Source of the DNA: Saccoglossus kowalevskii
Taxonomy: Eukaryota > Hemichordata > Enteropneusta > Harrimaniidae
Assembly (NCBI RefSeq): GCF_000003605.2
Contig: NW_003156741.1
Span: 191,409-210,826, forward strand
Length of the DNA: 19,418 nucleotides
Direction: 5' to 3'
Positions 7,969-19,350 of the stretch are shown here, one piece after another. The notes below the pieces were generated by a model, which worked only from the letters and a program-made list of their open reading frames with translations, was not told where the DNA came from and did no database searches. Made by a program: the position numbers and the translations under genes. How positions within the stretch are numbered: the stretch's first letter is position 1; every line of letters starts with the position of its first letter.

Positions 7969-10900
7969 TAATATTTGCGTAAATATCTGTAAAAATTATA
8001 TTACTTACAATATATATATATTTTTTTTTTCTTCTATTTTTTCGTGAATTTTAGTTACTAATTTCTCATATTTATGCGTATCTCGAGGATTTCGTTGGAT
8101 TACCTTACCATGCAGAAGACTATATCACACAGTCCAACCGGATATTCCGAATCGTCTAACTAAAGAAAGGTCATATATTGACAAAAAATCTCGTGTACTG
8201 TTATATTGTCGTGTTGGATCACACTAAACGCAAATTTGTCACGCTTATTTCATACTACAAATGCTGCATTTACCTCATTTTAGGCTGACCACGTGGATTC
8301 CCCTTTGAGGCAATATGGCGACAATGATTGTGATACTTCTTCGTCTCTTTTATTGGTTTCAGTATAGACAGATTCGAGCATCCTATGATCTGCCACAGGG
8401 AACATAGTCTCGCCATTCATTATCAACTTTGCATCTACGTGACTGAACAAATGAGCTAAAAGCTAAAGAATATTCCAATCAGAAATATATGAATCTATTT
8501 TGAGTGAGATTGAGCACGGATTATATAGAGATTGTAGTGCTAATTTGATTCAGAAGCACTATTTTATTCTATTCGTGATATTATTTATCGGGGTTTGGCT
8601 AAAATAAGACTATGAACATTTGAAATCGAATATACGACAGTATCTGTATTCGACCTACGAATTCTATTATTGCGCACAATATTAAAATTCTACGCAGGAG
8701 TATTTTGACAATACACAGACACGTGAGAGTAACATCGTATTTCGCTCCCCATCTATGTACATTCAACTATCGGCAAAAATGCATTGTGGGTAATTCTGAG
8801 TATTGCATCTTGATTAAAAGATCAGGTTATTGCAAACAGTACTATTTGTGCGATGAAAAAAACGATAGTGTAATCATCTTTACTATAGGTTAATCTAGGA
8901 CGCGGGTGTTTTTTAGTGTTTCACATATGTTGTTGTCAAAACAATGTTTATTTAAATACGCCCAAATTTACTCAAAATTATCGGCATTGCCTTCCCTGTG
9001 TTTTCTTATCAGTCGAGTACCTTGTTAAATACTACACAGATTTGTAACCTGCAGTCTCTGTTTGACTGTAGTCGTTATTTAGGGACGCGTAACGAATGAG
9101 ACGCACAGTTGCAAAATAAGCAAGCCGTTCGTTAAATGTTTAAATGCGCCTGTAGCACGTTCGAGCAAATCCGCCAGGTTTTCTTCAGCTACTAGAAGTA
9201 CAATGCTCCATCTATACTAAAGTTTTCTACAGCCTTTTTTAACAAGTTTTTTTTTTCATTTGAGTTGCAGAGAGGCCCGGCGATCTAATTAGTCGTTACG
9301 TTTTAATATAATGCATATGATTTGATGGAGCGTTGAACATTATTTTCATCTTATCAGATAGATTTATACCGCATGCAGTCATATCATGGCTCCTCGTTAT
9401 TGTGCCAGCGATGCGTGACGTTCAGTTAATTTTACTTACTGAAACCGAATTGATTGATATTCAATGCACGTAAAATCTTTGTTTTTTTAACTAAACAGGC
9501 AGTGTGAAATACTTAGAGCATTTTAGAACATTTCTTATTATTTGTATTTGAAACATTATTTATCGGGAAATACAACAAATATTTGTTTTAGCTAAAGTAT
9601 ATACAAGTATAAGTTTTCGTGCGATATTATACTGATAATACGAGTTTGTAATTACCTGTCTGTATATGTAAATCTAAGACTCGGAATTTTGCCAGTGTTT
9701 CATATTATATAGATAGCAATGTAGGAATTCATTTAAAAAAACCAAAACAATTTTGTTTGAAACGATAGATCAGTTATTATTTACTCTTGCAAGACATAAA
9801 AACTAAATTATTTATACTAAAATTTACTAAAATGTTTGTCTATCAATTATTGTATGGTATGTAAAATATTGAAAAAGATGCTACATGGAAATAAATTTCA
9901 TATATATATATACATGCTGCGAATCAATGCCAGTATCAAATCGGTGCCCACGTTTTCAGAAAATGTTTCATTGAATTAGCAACAGAGGCTGGTATGTACT
10001 CTAAACATCGGTTTTATAAGGCAGCACATCGTTTATAAAAGTGATGTTTGCCTAACAAATAATTAGTTCAGTGTTCGAGGGAATGTTATTTATTGTTAGA
10101 ACGTAAACTATACATTACAATACGCAACATTGTAACAATAAAACATACTACGATAGGCGGATAATACAATACGTAAACGACACAGAGTAATACGTTGTAT
10201 CATATAATAATTGTTGTAATAGATGTGTAATTACGTGTCTACAATACAATATATATAAATTAGTGCATGACAAATTGATAACAAGATTGGTTAAGTGGAT
10301 CAATTATGACTAAGGCTGTTATGCAAAGCATCAAACCACAACCAGTATGTTTGTTTAACATATATTACTTATCTTGATAAAGAAATAAACTTTTCGAATA
10401 AAACACTTTACGCATTAAACACCTTGATCAAATACCCTCAATATTTCAATTCATACGGATTGTATTTGACAACATGTTATAATATATATAGTTTATTTGT
10501 ATTTCAAAGCCTCCGGACCATACAGAAACTATGACACTTAAAATGTCGAAATAAATATATACAAAAATTTTAATTACATAAAAACATTGTGAAATATACA
10601 GGAAGGAATAATCACGATGAAATTTCTTGTATTATATGTCGTGCCTTAAAAAATTAAAGTACACAGGTCACGTAGTATACGAGTGTTTGGAGAAGGTAAA
10701 TCATTCGGATGCACTATGAATTGATGTGATATGAATTGCGCTCTTATCAATTGATAGTAACAGCTACTAAATTACAAATTTGATAAAATCTTTCAATGCC
10801 TTCTTGTCTGCCCTTTTTAATACCCGGAAGGAGACAACCACAACGAGACACGTAAGCACTTTGATAAATTGAAAGTCATAGTTTAAAAATATTTTTCAGT

Positions 10901-11723
10901 CTCTAATGGCCTTTTGAAACTTATATGTGCGTAGTTTTGGTTTATTACACGCGTTGTCCAACTACTGTTAATAATAATAAAATAAGAATAAATTATAAAA
11001 ATGTTGTGTGAACTGAATATCCATGTTTGCAGAGTTTATTAGCATTTAATTTTTCAATAAATAAACTAAAGTCCTAACTCCTCGTGTAGTCAGACATATA
11101 CCATTATCAAAGTTTTAATTTACCGTGGGAATTAACGCCGTGAAAGATTTGAGAAATATATTTAAACAGATTAAATATGTTCCAAATCATAAACAAACCT
11201 CACACCTGGCGTATTACGGGATATGGTGTAGTCCATGCTATCATCAACGACTGTGTAACGGATGATACGACCTTGGACGCAACCAACAAGTTTATTTGAT
11301 ACTATTTCATGTTTAATTTTCACCAGCTGGTACAGGTTACAGAAAATAAATAAATGTTACGTTTTTACAGGAAATAAAATGCAAAGTTCCATTTACAGTA
11401 AAAAATAGGTTTCTACACTTTACAAATAAAGCAAATTCCCGATCACATTTTCCATTTTTATAATGTACTTGATAAATCGTGTTTACGAATCAAAATTTGA
11501 AATTGCGCACGAATTATGGCATTTAATGTGGAAAATTCTTTATACGCTTACAAAAGATAACATCTTTGTACAAATTACGGACGAATAAAATAGCTGATTA
11601 CATTTTACACCTTGCTCATGTCTACGGATTTACGTTTTTTATTTATTTAAATTCCATTATTACGAAAATAAAAACAATTGATTACAGCTAACGAAAATAT
11701 CCTTTGCCGACCCTCTTTGATAG
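7969..11723. other. AT-rich non-coding stretch
   Basis: There is a TA run followed by ten T residues at 8010-8030, a short TA run at about 9900-9912 and a hairpin TTACAAT/ATTGTAA at 10115-10135. The open frame at 8705-8893 starts with TTG and has no recognisable motif. I see no exon, RNA gene or transposon coding in the rest. Confidence 0.55.
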
Positions 11724-11733
11724 TTTATTTATT
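11724..11733 (-). promoter_or_regulatory. Possible poly(A) signals at the end of the 92-residue ORF
   Basis: Two overlapping AATAAA hexamers on the minus strand (TTTATT on the plus strand at 11724-11729 and 11728-11733) overlap and follow the stop codon. AATAAA is frequent by chance in AT-rich DNA, so the support is positional only. Confidence 0.25.
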
Positions 11734-12007
11734 CTTTCAGCGCAAATACGAATTCGGCTAGAGTTGTGTTATTCGCAAGAGAAACTAGCAACTGCAAGTC
11801 CTCATCAGTGGAAGTTGCCTTGTCTTTGTTTATTAATTCAGTACCGTTCAGATTGGTGCTGCGTGAACAATAACATAAATCTAGCGTAGTACGGTGTTGA
11901 ATTCCGAAATATCCGTCCTGTCCGCAATAAGCCATCAACATTGCACATGATTGTTGCTCTAATTGTGTGTATTGTGCAACAAAACGATTGATCCACTCTA
12001 TTCCCAT
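11729..12007 (-). CDS. Unrecognised 92-residue ORF, possible small gene or exon
   Basis: An ATG in good context (A at -3, G at +4), with an in-frame TGA three codons upstream, opens a 92-codon frame starting MGIEWINRFVAQYTQLEQQ and ending TTLAEFVFALKE. Composition is balanced, with few runs and a mix of charged, aromatic and Cys residues, unlike most random frames in this AT-rich DNA. There is no signal peptide or membrane segment. Poly(A)-type AATAAA motifs overlap and follow the stop on the coding strand (plus 11724-11733). A pyrimidine-rich TTTCTTTATAG lies upstream on the same strand, near 12090-12100, and could be a splice acceptor. I do not recognise the protein. It may be a genuine short gene, a terminal exon, a fragment of an unknown element, or chance. 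Confidence 0.3.
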   Translation of the reverse strand: MGIEWINRFVAQYTQLEQQSCAMLMAYCGQDGYFGIQHRTTLDLCYCSRSTNLNGTELINKDKATSTDEDLQLLVSLANNTTLAEFVFALKE

Positions 12008-12128
12008 TCTAGTTCACATGAGACCATTCCTCTTACTCTAATTTAACGTCATCATTAGTATTACGTTATTTTGATACATGCTGACTATAAAGAAATATGT
12101 ATTTAAAAGAACAAAAATATTATTGTTG

Positions 12129-12153
12129 TATATATATATATATATATATATAT
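12129..12153. repeat. TA dinucleotide microsatellite
   Basis: An uninterrupted (TA)12 run of 25 bp. Part of an open minus-strand frame at 12038-12268 is merely the Ile-Tyr translation of this run. Confidence 0.95.
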
Positions 12154-14173
12154 CTTGATATCCCCGGGTAAACCTGCATGCAGAAAGATATCCACGCCCA
12201 CGCAGATCTGTTATCGTAATTGTTATATCCCATATAATTTTTTTTTTACATATTCGAGTCAAGGCCACAATTAGAGTTATTTATTTAAGGTTACTTATGT
12301 TTTACGCATCGTACGCTTAACACACAGCTATCATCATATATCAATGTAGATAGCGTTATTTATGAACAAGTTATTGTATAAATGTTCAGGTCAAAGAGGC
12401 GAATACGTGTCCGTCATTTATTCTCGCTTTTTAACATAAACCACACCGTTCAGAATCAGTCAATTTATTTTGTTTCACTAAATGCCCAGTAAATCTAGGA
12501 TTTACTACATTCTCATTCATTATACTCTCGTTGATTCTAATTCCTTGATGATCTTGCAGCGGTCATGCATGATATACCGTACACAAACACGTCATACTTC
12601 CTTCCTTGACATAGAAAGCATAGAAAAAAGTGTCTGTCTCCACTCGCTGTTCTGAAAGACATACCCACGAAGCTCTAGGCAATATTATATTATTATATAT
12701 TTTTTGATATGTATATTACTCTGCTATGTATTTCATATACAATGTTTTATAAAGAGTTGTACGATATTTCTAAATATGTAAAACATTACATGTATATTTG
12801 TTGCACCAAGATGAATGATATGGTTTAATTTGCAATCCAGTCAAAATTACGTAAAATGTGTAAAAACGTACCCATAAATTCATGTCGCTTCTTGTTCATA
12901 CTTGTGTGGCTTTGTAAACTAAACGAACATATGGTGCATCTTGTTGGACAAATGAATGTAATGTACCCTTCGGTGTGACATATTAAAATCAAATGAATAA
13001 ATTGCGTTTGTATTAATGAGTAATTGAGTTGGATGAGATGTGCATGTGCCTGTATAGGAAGATCGCACAGGCTCGCGAACAATAAGGATATTTTGAATAC
13101 AAATATTGCATAAAATATAAAAGTGACAAATTTTCGCCTGGTGAAATAACAGAAATCATAATGGTATATTGTTTCATCAATAGTTTTAGCACAAGAAACA
13201 ATAACTCAAGAAAATCTGTATGATCCACACACAGAATGTGACATACAAGTCTTTGTTTGGGATTTACCAAAAACCATAGCTTACACTACCCACTGTACTA
13301 TTAAAATGGATTAACAAATAAAAAAAGCATTGTATCATGTATCAGCGCGCTATGCTGTAGATTAGCTAGTTTACAGAACAAATGTTTTGATTAATGTTAC
13401 ATCTTTCTATTCATTTCTCTAATTATCTCCAGGGAAACACCTGCCCCACCAGCTGTTGTCAATACCACACAGTCTCGGCATTGACTAATCAGCTAATATA
13501 ATTTTCTACAATTATTTACTACCATTTTCAAGTGATTGAGATAGTGAATGAATAATAGGCCACATTTACTCCCAGAAAGTGTGAACACGTTTTTAAAATT
13601 AATGATCTATTCCTTTATTATTTTATTCATTTGCCCGACGGTCTCGTATGAAAGGAAGATGATATATAGAATGTTTCACTACCGGGCATGTATTATTCTT
13701 GGAAGCAATACAACTGAAATATAAAAACTAGATTTTTGTAGCAATCCAGGCATTCCTTTAAATTTGATGGAACGCTTATCAGATTAACCTATTAAAATTA
13801 TCGATACAAATAATTGCGTGGTAACATCGGACGTTACCGCAAAACTCGTGATTCGAACGACGAGTCTCGTCTTCAATTGCCTTGTGCATTGCCTCAGTAG
13901 TTGCTTTGTGTGGGCCTTAACACAGTTGGGCTCAACAGTAATATATCTACATGTATAGTAGACACGAAATCTTTATCAATAAACTTCCATTTGTGTAACC
14001 TGTATAGGATATAGACATGTTAAGCACATGTAATATCAATATGTAACAAATACAAAATTACAATACATATGTTGATTATAACCTGGCTAATTAGTTATAG
14101 TAAGCCATCTCCGTTCAATATAAAACCATTTAAAATAACAACAGAAACCGTTTTTTAAAGTTCGACATATTTT

Positions 14174-14220
14174 CTTTCTATGTCCAACGTATGGAAAACA
14201 CGTAATCACTTCATAGAAAG
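14174..14220. repeat. Inverted repeat with 9-bp arms
   Basis: CTTTCTATG (14174-14182) pairs perfectly with CATAGAAAG (14212-14220) across a 29-nt loop. It lies just upstream of a second, stronger palindrome. Confidence 0.6.
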
Positions 14221-14240
14221 TGGCTATTACAGAAAAAACA

Positions 14241-14264
14241 CTGTCACCTGATATCAGGAAACAG
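14241..14264. repeat. 24-bp near-perfect palindrome
   Basis: CCTGATATCAGG (14247-14258) is a perfect 12-bp palindrome. After a 2-nt mismatch on each side the symmetry resumes as CTGT/ACAG (14241-14244 and 14261-14264). This dyad could bind a dimeric protein or extrude as a cruciform, but no function is shown. Confidence 0.7.
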
Positions 14265-15797
14265 TTTGGAAATTACCCTATATTATATCAGGGTTGGCGC
14301 CTTCACATAATCCCAATGATACTTTACACTCCATTGAAGATAATGTTTATGAGTTTATAAAGCCAGGTAGACGTGTGGCCTACAAATAAACCGGGCCTCA
14401 ACGTGGTGTATATGCTATCTTGGCTGACACTTGGTAAGACAGTATACAACTGATGACTCAGAGCTGAAGAGGAAGAGCTGAAACGAATTGTCACATACAT
14501 TTAAAGACAAATGTATTGATCAATGGATGATTCAGCTTCGCGCTGTAGCAGATGTAGACGGTGGTAATTTGGAACACACATTCAGATAACAGGCATTTAG
14601 AAACACTGTCTACAGTGTCAAAACATAATAACGTAAGTATTGACTAGCAAATCTCTTATTAATAATATTACAGCAGAAGTAAACATTTGTGCTGTTAAAA
14701 TAAACATTATCATTATTTTATGTATAGTTATTTACCAATGAACATTCAAAATGTTGTTCGCTTTTTCTCCGTTCCCTCCCCACCCTGTATATCTGTTTTA
14801 TTAAAACATAAATGGTTAATCACGTTGGCAAATTCTCGAATTACTGACATACTTGATGTAGTTTACGTTGCTCATTACGGTATCAGTTTGTTAAAGATTG
14901 ATCGCGGTTATCACATCCACGCAATAACTATATTTCTCCATTAAAAACACTTGAATGAACCAATGCCAGATCTGAACTTCTAAAATCCGACCAAAATCAA
15001 AATATCAGTCTTGTAAATGTAAAGAATTGTAGACCACCAAGGATCACAATCCCAATCCACAATCACAATTACAATTATAAGGAACTGCAGAATTTCATAT
15101 ATTATATTATTTTAATATTCAGGAAAAGTCATTGCACAAGTTGTTGTTATAAAGCCCTCCCGCCCATGTCATGGATTTTGAAGAAGTATAATAATTTCAA
15201 AACATTTGTTTAGAATTGTTGAACAATACTCTCAGTTGTACTAGTGCAGAATACCTATATAAAATCAACCATTAAATTAAAATATGGATGCAATGACCAT
15301 ATGAGATTTTATGACCGACATTTTGCAATCTGTTTGCTAGAAAGTATCACAGACACATCTACAATTAATTAACGTCAGTAAAATAAATGATATCTGGCCT
15401 TAGCCTGACATGACGACGTGAGTGGCGCCCTCGCCAGCTGGCCGGCATCAGATCCCACTAACGCCTGACAGAATATGTATCTCGTCTGCAAGATCAATAT
15501 TATTGCAATAAGTTTCAATGAATATTCATTTTGGTGGCCATAGTAACACTGTCAATCATTGAATTAAAGTACTTGATATGTAAATAGCACTTGAGAGCGG
15601 ATTAGATAGCAGAAGTAAACAACATGTGTTTATAGATGCACGTGACTGCAGTGAGAAAGATTCACTGTGCTGAAAAACCTGCCGTTTTGGCAGTCAATTA
15701 GCAATAAAACTACCTCCGTGAAAACAAAATTGGAACTCTCGGTCAGACATCATGTGGTGTTTGTGGCGTACACTGAACCAACCGTGAAATTTTCTCC

Positions 15798-15837
15798 AGT
15801 ACATCCGCTTTATCGACAGTACACCCGCTTTGTTTGC
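15798..15837. repeat. 20-bp imperfect tandem duplication
   Basis: AGTACATCCGCTTT at 15798 is repeated as AGTACACCCGCTTT at 15818 with a period of 20 bp. It is a local slippage duplication. Confidence 0.75.
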
Positions 15838-15899
15838 ATTGTCGGCAAAAATCACAGACTGTTTTCAACAAGATAATAAACACCACCTTATCACTCATT

Positions 15900-16106
15900 A
15901 TGTCAACAAATAAAATAAACTGCCGTGAATGGTTACTCTTTGATGGCTGTCACCATCTGACGTCTCTGCAACGTGATAGGTATCGACAACAAACTTCGGG
16001 GAAGTGGAGAACTACTGTACATTGTTCTGTTAGGCGTATGTTGGGTTCGGAGCATCGCGGCGGAGGGCGCAACTCACGCAACCTTGTCAGGCTAATCTGG
16101 GCTTGA
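15900..16106 (+). CDS. Unrecognised 68-residue ORF ending at a poly(A)-like signal
   Basis: From the ATG at 15900 the frame encodes 68 residues, rich in Arg, His and Gly in its second half (RMLGSEHRGGGRNSRNLVR). It ends in TGA, which overlaps AATAAA at 16106-16111, with a second AATAAA at 16113-16118. The segment 16020-16100 is clearly richer in G+C than its flanks. That could mark a 3'-terminal exon or the end of a SINE-like insertion. The frame is open further upstream to about 15834, but without an ATG. No domain is recognised, and a non-coding explanation is at least as likely. Confidence 0.2.
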   Translation: MSTNKINCREWLLFDGCHHLTSLQRDRYRQQTSGKWRTTVHCSVRRMLGSEHRGGGRNSRNLVRLIWA

Positions 16107-17104
16107 ATAAAAAATAAAAGACTTATTAATTCAAAAGACAATCAATATTAACAGGTGATTTGAATGCTGCGTCATTTATTCCGTTCAGTGCATTCTTGCA
16201 CTGAAAAAATCCCTCTCATATCAAAGTGGATATCTGAAATAAATAATCAATACCTTTAGTTTTCCCCACAAATTATCAACGCTTCCATGATTTAGTGTAT
16301 TTAATAATCAGAAGCATATTGGAATGTTTTTGTTTCAAGTCAAGGAAAAAATCTTACCTGGTCGTTTAAAATGAAGATGTAAGATAGCAAGAACATTACT
16401 TTTGGTATAATTACACGCCTAAAAGAAATATACGAATTACATAACGAATACAATAGATTGATTACATACACAGTTTTCCAATCAAAGTCATTGATCCTTG
16501 AGTTGTTTGTTCATTAACTTCATTGCTTGCACATTTCGAAATTTGTATTTGTATTATTTTTTTTTAAATTCAAATATTAATTACAGAATAGATAAAACAT
16601 CGTTATTAATTTTCCACTCACATTATGGAGATACAAGCGTGACCTCCATGGTCATGATATAGAAAGTGGATAGGGTCACATGGACGACGTGTTAACCCGT
16701 TGACACCGATATCGCGGTCTTGAAAGTTGGTTCTGCCATCCGCTCCAAATAACAAAATGTGAGAATGTAACGCATAAAATAATTAATTAGATCAATTGAT
16801 ATATTTACTGTCTTGTCAGTACAATGTCGGACTAATTTATCGCTACCTCGTCGAGTACTAGTCGGTGAACTGTTTATATACGCCATGGAGATAGTACTTT
16901 TCAACCTCCATGTAAATTTGTGCTCTGCCTGGCATGGCCTGACGTGCGGAAAAAAAGAAGGTAACGACGCCTTCAAAATGCATCTATATATTACATCGCA
17001 ATCAACTAGAAGAATTTGTTTTCCAATCGTAAATACGGTGACCGGCCAAATTCTAATTCGGCCGATGGTGGAAATGAGTTAGTGAATGGGTGTTAGTGGA
17101 CTGC
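16107..17104. other. AT-rich stretch with a two-strand open region
   Basis: Between about 16692 and 17082 both strands are open for around 90 codons. Both frames begin at TTG and neither has a recognisable motif. An inverted repeat, CGGCC-A-AATT-CT-AATT-C-GGCCG, lies at 17043-17064 with one mismatch in ten pairs. Nothing else is supported. Confidence 0.5.
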
Positions 17105-17478
17105 GTTGTCGATTTCAAGCACTTCGTCATTTTCTAACAAAGTACAATCACGGAAAAAAAATAAAATATGCACTGGCAGCAAGGGTTGTCGATTTCAGTG
17201 ACGCATTTGCCTGCGCTGTGTAATTTTCGAGCAAAGTACAGTGTTGTTCTTTAATATGAAAGTACAGACTGCCCGAGTCATATAACGGTAAAATATAGAA
17301 TATGCACTTGCGGCAAGGGTTGTCGATTTCAGTAATGCATTTGCAAGCGCTGTGACATTTCCTTACGTTGCCTGGCAGATAGTTTCTTTTTTGGGGGTAA
17401 ACTTGTGTCGCTGAAATCGATAACAAAATAGTCACGGGAGTTAATCAAAAACATATAAGTGAAGCGAATGCGTCACTG
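17105..17478. repeat. Cluster of degenerate direct and inverted repeats
   Basis: GTTGTCGATTTCA starts related units at 17105, 17185 and 17319. The first two units share a downstream AAAGTACA and an AATATGCACT..GC.GCAAGG ending; the spacing is 80 then 134 bp. The second and third units share TTTCAGT.A.GCATTTGC..GCGCTGTG. Inverted copies of the same motif occur at 17407-17424 (GTCGCTGAAATCGATAAC, two mismatches) and at 17464-17478 (GCGAATGCGTCACTG, one mismatch). The minus-strand open frame at 17148-17435 is the translation of these repeats, shown by a duplicated NASLKSTTLAAS-like peptide, so I do not call it a gene. It could be the end of a DNA transposon or a decayed satellite. Confidence 0.7.
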
Positions 17479-19239
17479 GGCGTGTTGTGTAGCAGATATA
17501 TCATCTGAAAATGAAAAGCCACCACACGAAACAGACATGGAAGAAGGTGACCATTGACCGCTTCACAATTCACACTAAATACTCACAAAAGCAAAACTCT
17601 AAATCACCATCTCCGATCGATTTCTCAGCTGGCTAAAACCATAATTTGCCGTTTTATTTGTAAGGCGCTATGTGATTGGTAGACACAACTTGTCGAGAAC
17701 TAGTTTCGTTGCACGAGATTTCTAATTGCACTGAGTTGAGATGTACTTGAAACGACCGAGACGCGATATATACAAAACTTAATAAGTATCCTGCAAGTAA
17801 AAACAATAAATATTCATAAATATACGAAAAATATAAAAATTATAAATTGGAGCATATACCTTCATCGGATTATAATCAAATTGCATAATATTATTCTCTG
17901 GATTCATTATATTACTATTGAAGTAAAGTAAAGCCGTTTTTTTGTTGTAACTGATATAACTGGTACACCACACCATCTTTTCATTGGTGCTTTATTTTTT
18001 ATACAGTGAGTGCTAACCACGAAAAACTGCAATGAAAGTGGGCAAGTAGGGAGGTGAAACGCTGAGATCTACTATAGTAATTTGAAACTATAGTAAAATG
18101 GAATTAATATATACGCAAATATTTGTTCATTTGTTGATAAATATTTCTGATTATTCGGTATTTGAGTTCTGTAAATATTATAGTAGTCAATATATATTTA
18201 CTTGTATTGTGGCTAATCCTGTGAAAACCGGTTCGTTATTAGGAGTACAAAATGGAAGATATAGCTATGCCACTGGGCGATAATTCTACACTTGTGCAAA
18301 CCTTTTCGCTAAAAGTTGTGCAAAGAAGAACTCCTTGTGAAAATAAAATTACCTCACGCGTCAATAATTGCATATTGTATTCAGGAGTCACGTACGTCGT
18401 GTGTTTCTACGTGGTGATCCGATTGTCTTATTATGTGTAAGACATCTAGTCTTCGTATCTCGTGGGATCTTTCAAAATGTTTACTCTTATCTATTATCTT
18501 GCAAATCCTTGTTCCTATTTGTTATCTTATAAATCCTAAAATCTGATATAAATCTTAAATAAGTTCGTGAGACTGTATCATGTATTGTATTTACACATAT
18601 GTAAACAACAAAACACATTATTTTTAAAGTAATACTTTACATAACCACAAATCATTATTATTATGTAATAAATATACTACAGTATTAGTATTGACTACAA
18701 CAATATGCAAATGAAATAAATCCTGTCTAAAGCTAGGTTTCCTTGGCATTCGCTGCATACCTTGAATTTCCATGGTAATACTTTGGGACTGCATAATAAT
18801 TGTTGAATATTATGCTTATGCGTAAATGTTCAAACTTAAATTCTGGCACGAACAATAGTATAATGAGCAATGAATAAATTATGTAAATTAGTCACGTGGA
18901 TATGTAATTATTTCGGTGTTTTCACGGCAAATTGTACTCTTAGTCGAATGTCATAAATTAAATCGATCTCAACGCGTACTTTCGCGTAAAACTTTCTTCT
19001 GGTTTCGACGGAAATCGGACAACAAACTGAATCAAGTGGCATTTTATATAAATAATTAAAACATACTTTACAATGTCCTTAGCATTAAAATTTCAGAAGT
19101 ATCGACAACAAAGATTGAACGCGAAATTCAGTGTATGCGGCATGTCAGCGACATTAATTTTTCTATATGGATGTTAAAACACATATAAAACAGTCCCGTG
19201 TTACAATATATATGTTCGGGTGTTGTATTGTTTGTATTT
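17479..19239. other. AT-rich non-coding stretch
   Basis: Two short ATG frames on the plus strand (18098-18283 and 18252-18440) have no recognisable domains. The second starts in fair context (AAAATGG) but is probably chance. A 28-bp degenerate tandem pair around TTATCTT..AAATCCT lies at about 18486-18539. No RNA gene or transposon coding was recognised. Confidence 0.5.
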
Positions 19240-19269
19240 AGGGTTTCGAGCCCTATGGGGCGAAACCCT
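19240..19269. repeat. Stem-loop unit 1
   Basis: Arms AGGGTTTCG and CGAAACCCT pair over 9 bp. After a small internal bulge, CCC pairs with GGG around a TAT loop. The flanking T and A (19239, 19270) add a tenth outer pair. Confidence 0.9.
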
Positions 19270-19290
19270 ATTGTAATTGCTATGTTTATT

Positions 19291-19320
19291 AGGGTTTCGA
19301 GCCCTATGGGGCGAAACCCT
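19291..19320. repeat. Stem-loop unit 2
   Basis: This hairpin is identical to that of unit 1 over all 30 nt. It is followed by T in place of A, so the outermost extra pair is lost. Confidence 0.9.
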
Positions 19321-19350
19321 TTTGTAATTGCTATGTTTATTATTATTATT

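Larger units (their letters stand above)
12154..15899. other. AT-rich non-coding stretch with some short inverted repeats
   Basis: Minus-strand frames at 12825-13082 and 13013-13270 show no recognisable domain. GGTAAC/GTTACC (13820-13838) and ACTCGT/ACGAGT (about 13844-13865) form small hairpins. A locally GC-richer patch at 15410-15475 contains the palindrome GCCAGCTGGC (15433-15442). The structures near 14.2 kb and the 20-bp duplication at 15.8 kb are listed separately. Confidence 0.55.

Noticed and set aside
10285-10310. tRNA A-box-like TGGTTAAGTGG
   Set aside because: No B box follows within the usual distance, so neither a tRNA nor a tRNA-derived SINE is supported.
12038-12268. Minus-strand open frame with a repeated Ile-Tyr run
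   Set aside because: The run is the translation of the TA microsatellite.
13800-13930. tRNA-like B box on the minus strand (GTTCGAATC near 13850)
   Set aside because: There is no matching A box at the right distance and no cloverleaf or acceptor stem can be drawn.
17148-17435. Minus-strand 95-codon open frame with Cys-rich segments
   Set aside because: It is the translation of the degenerate repeat cluster, with the same peptide appearing twice, so the Cys pattern is not evidence of a Cys-rich protein.
580-18898. Several CACGTG E-box words (for example near 582, 1728, 8289, 8720, 15640 and 18892)
   Set aside because: They are slightly more frequent than expected by eye but scattered over the window, and no promoter or gene start is associated with them.
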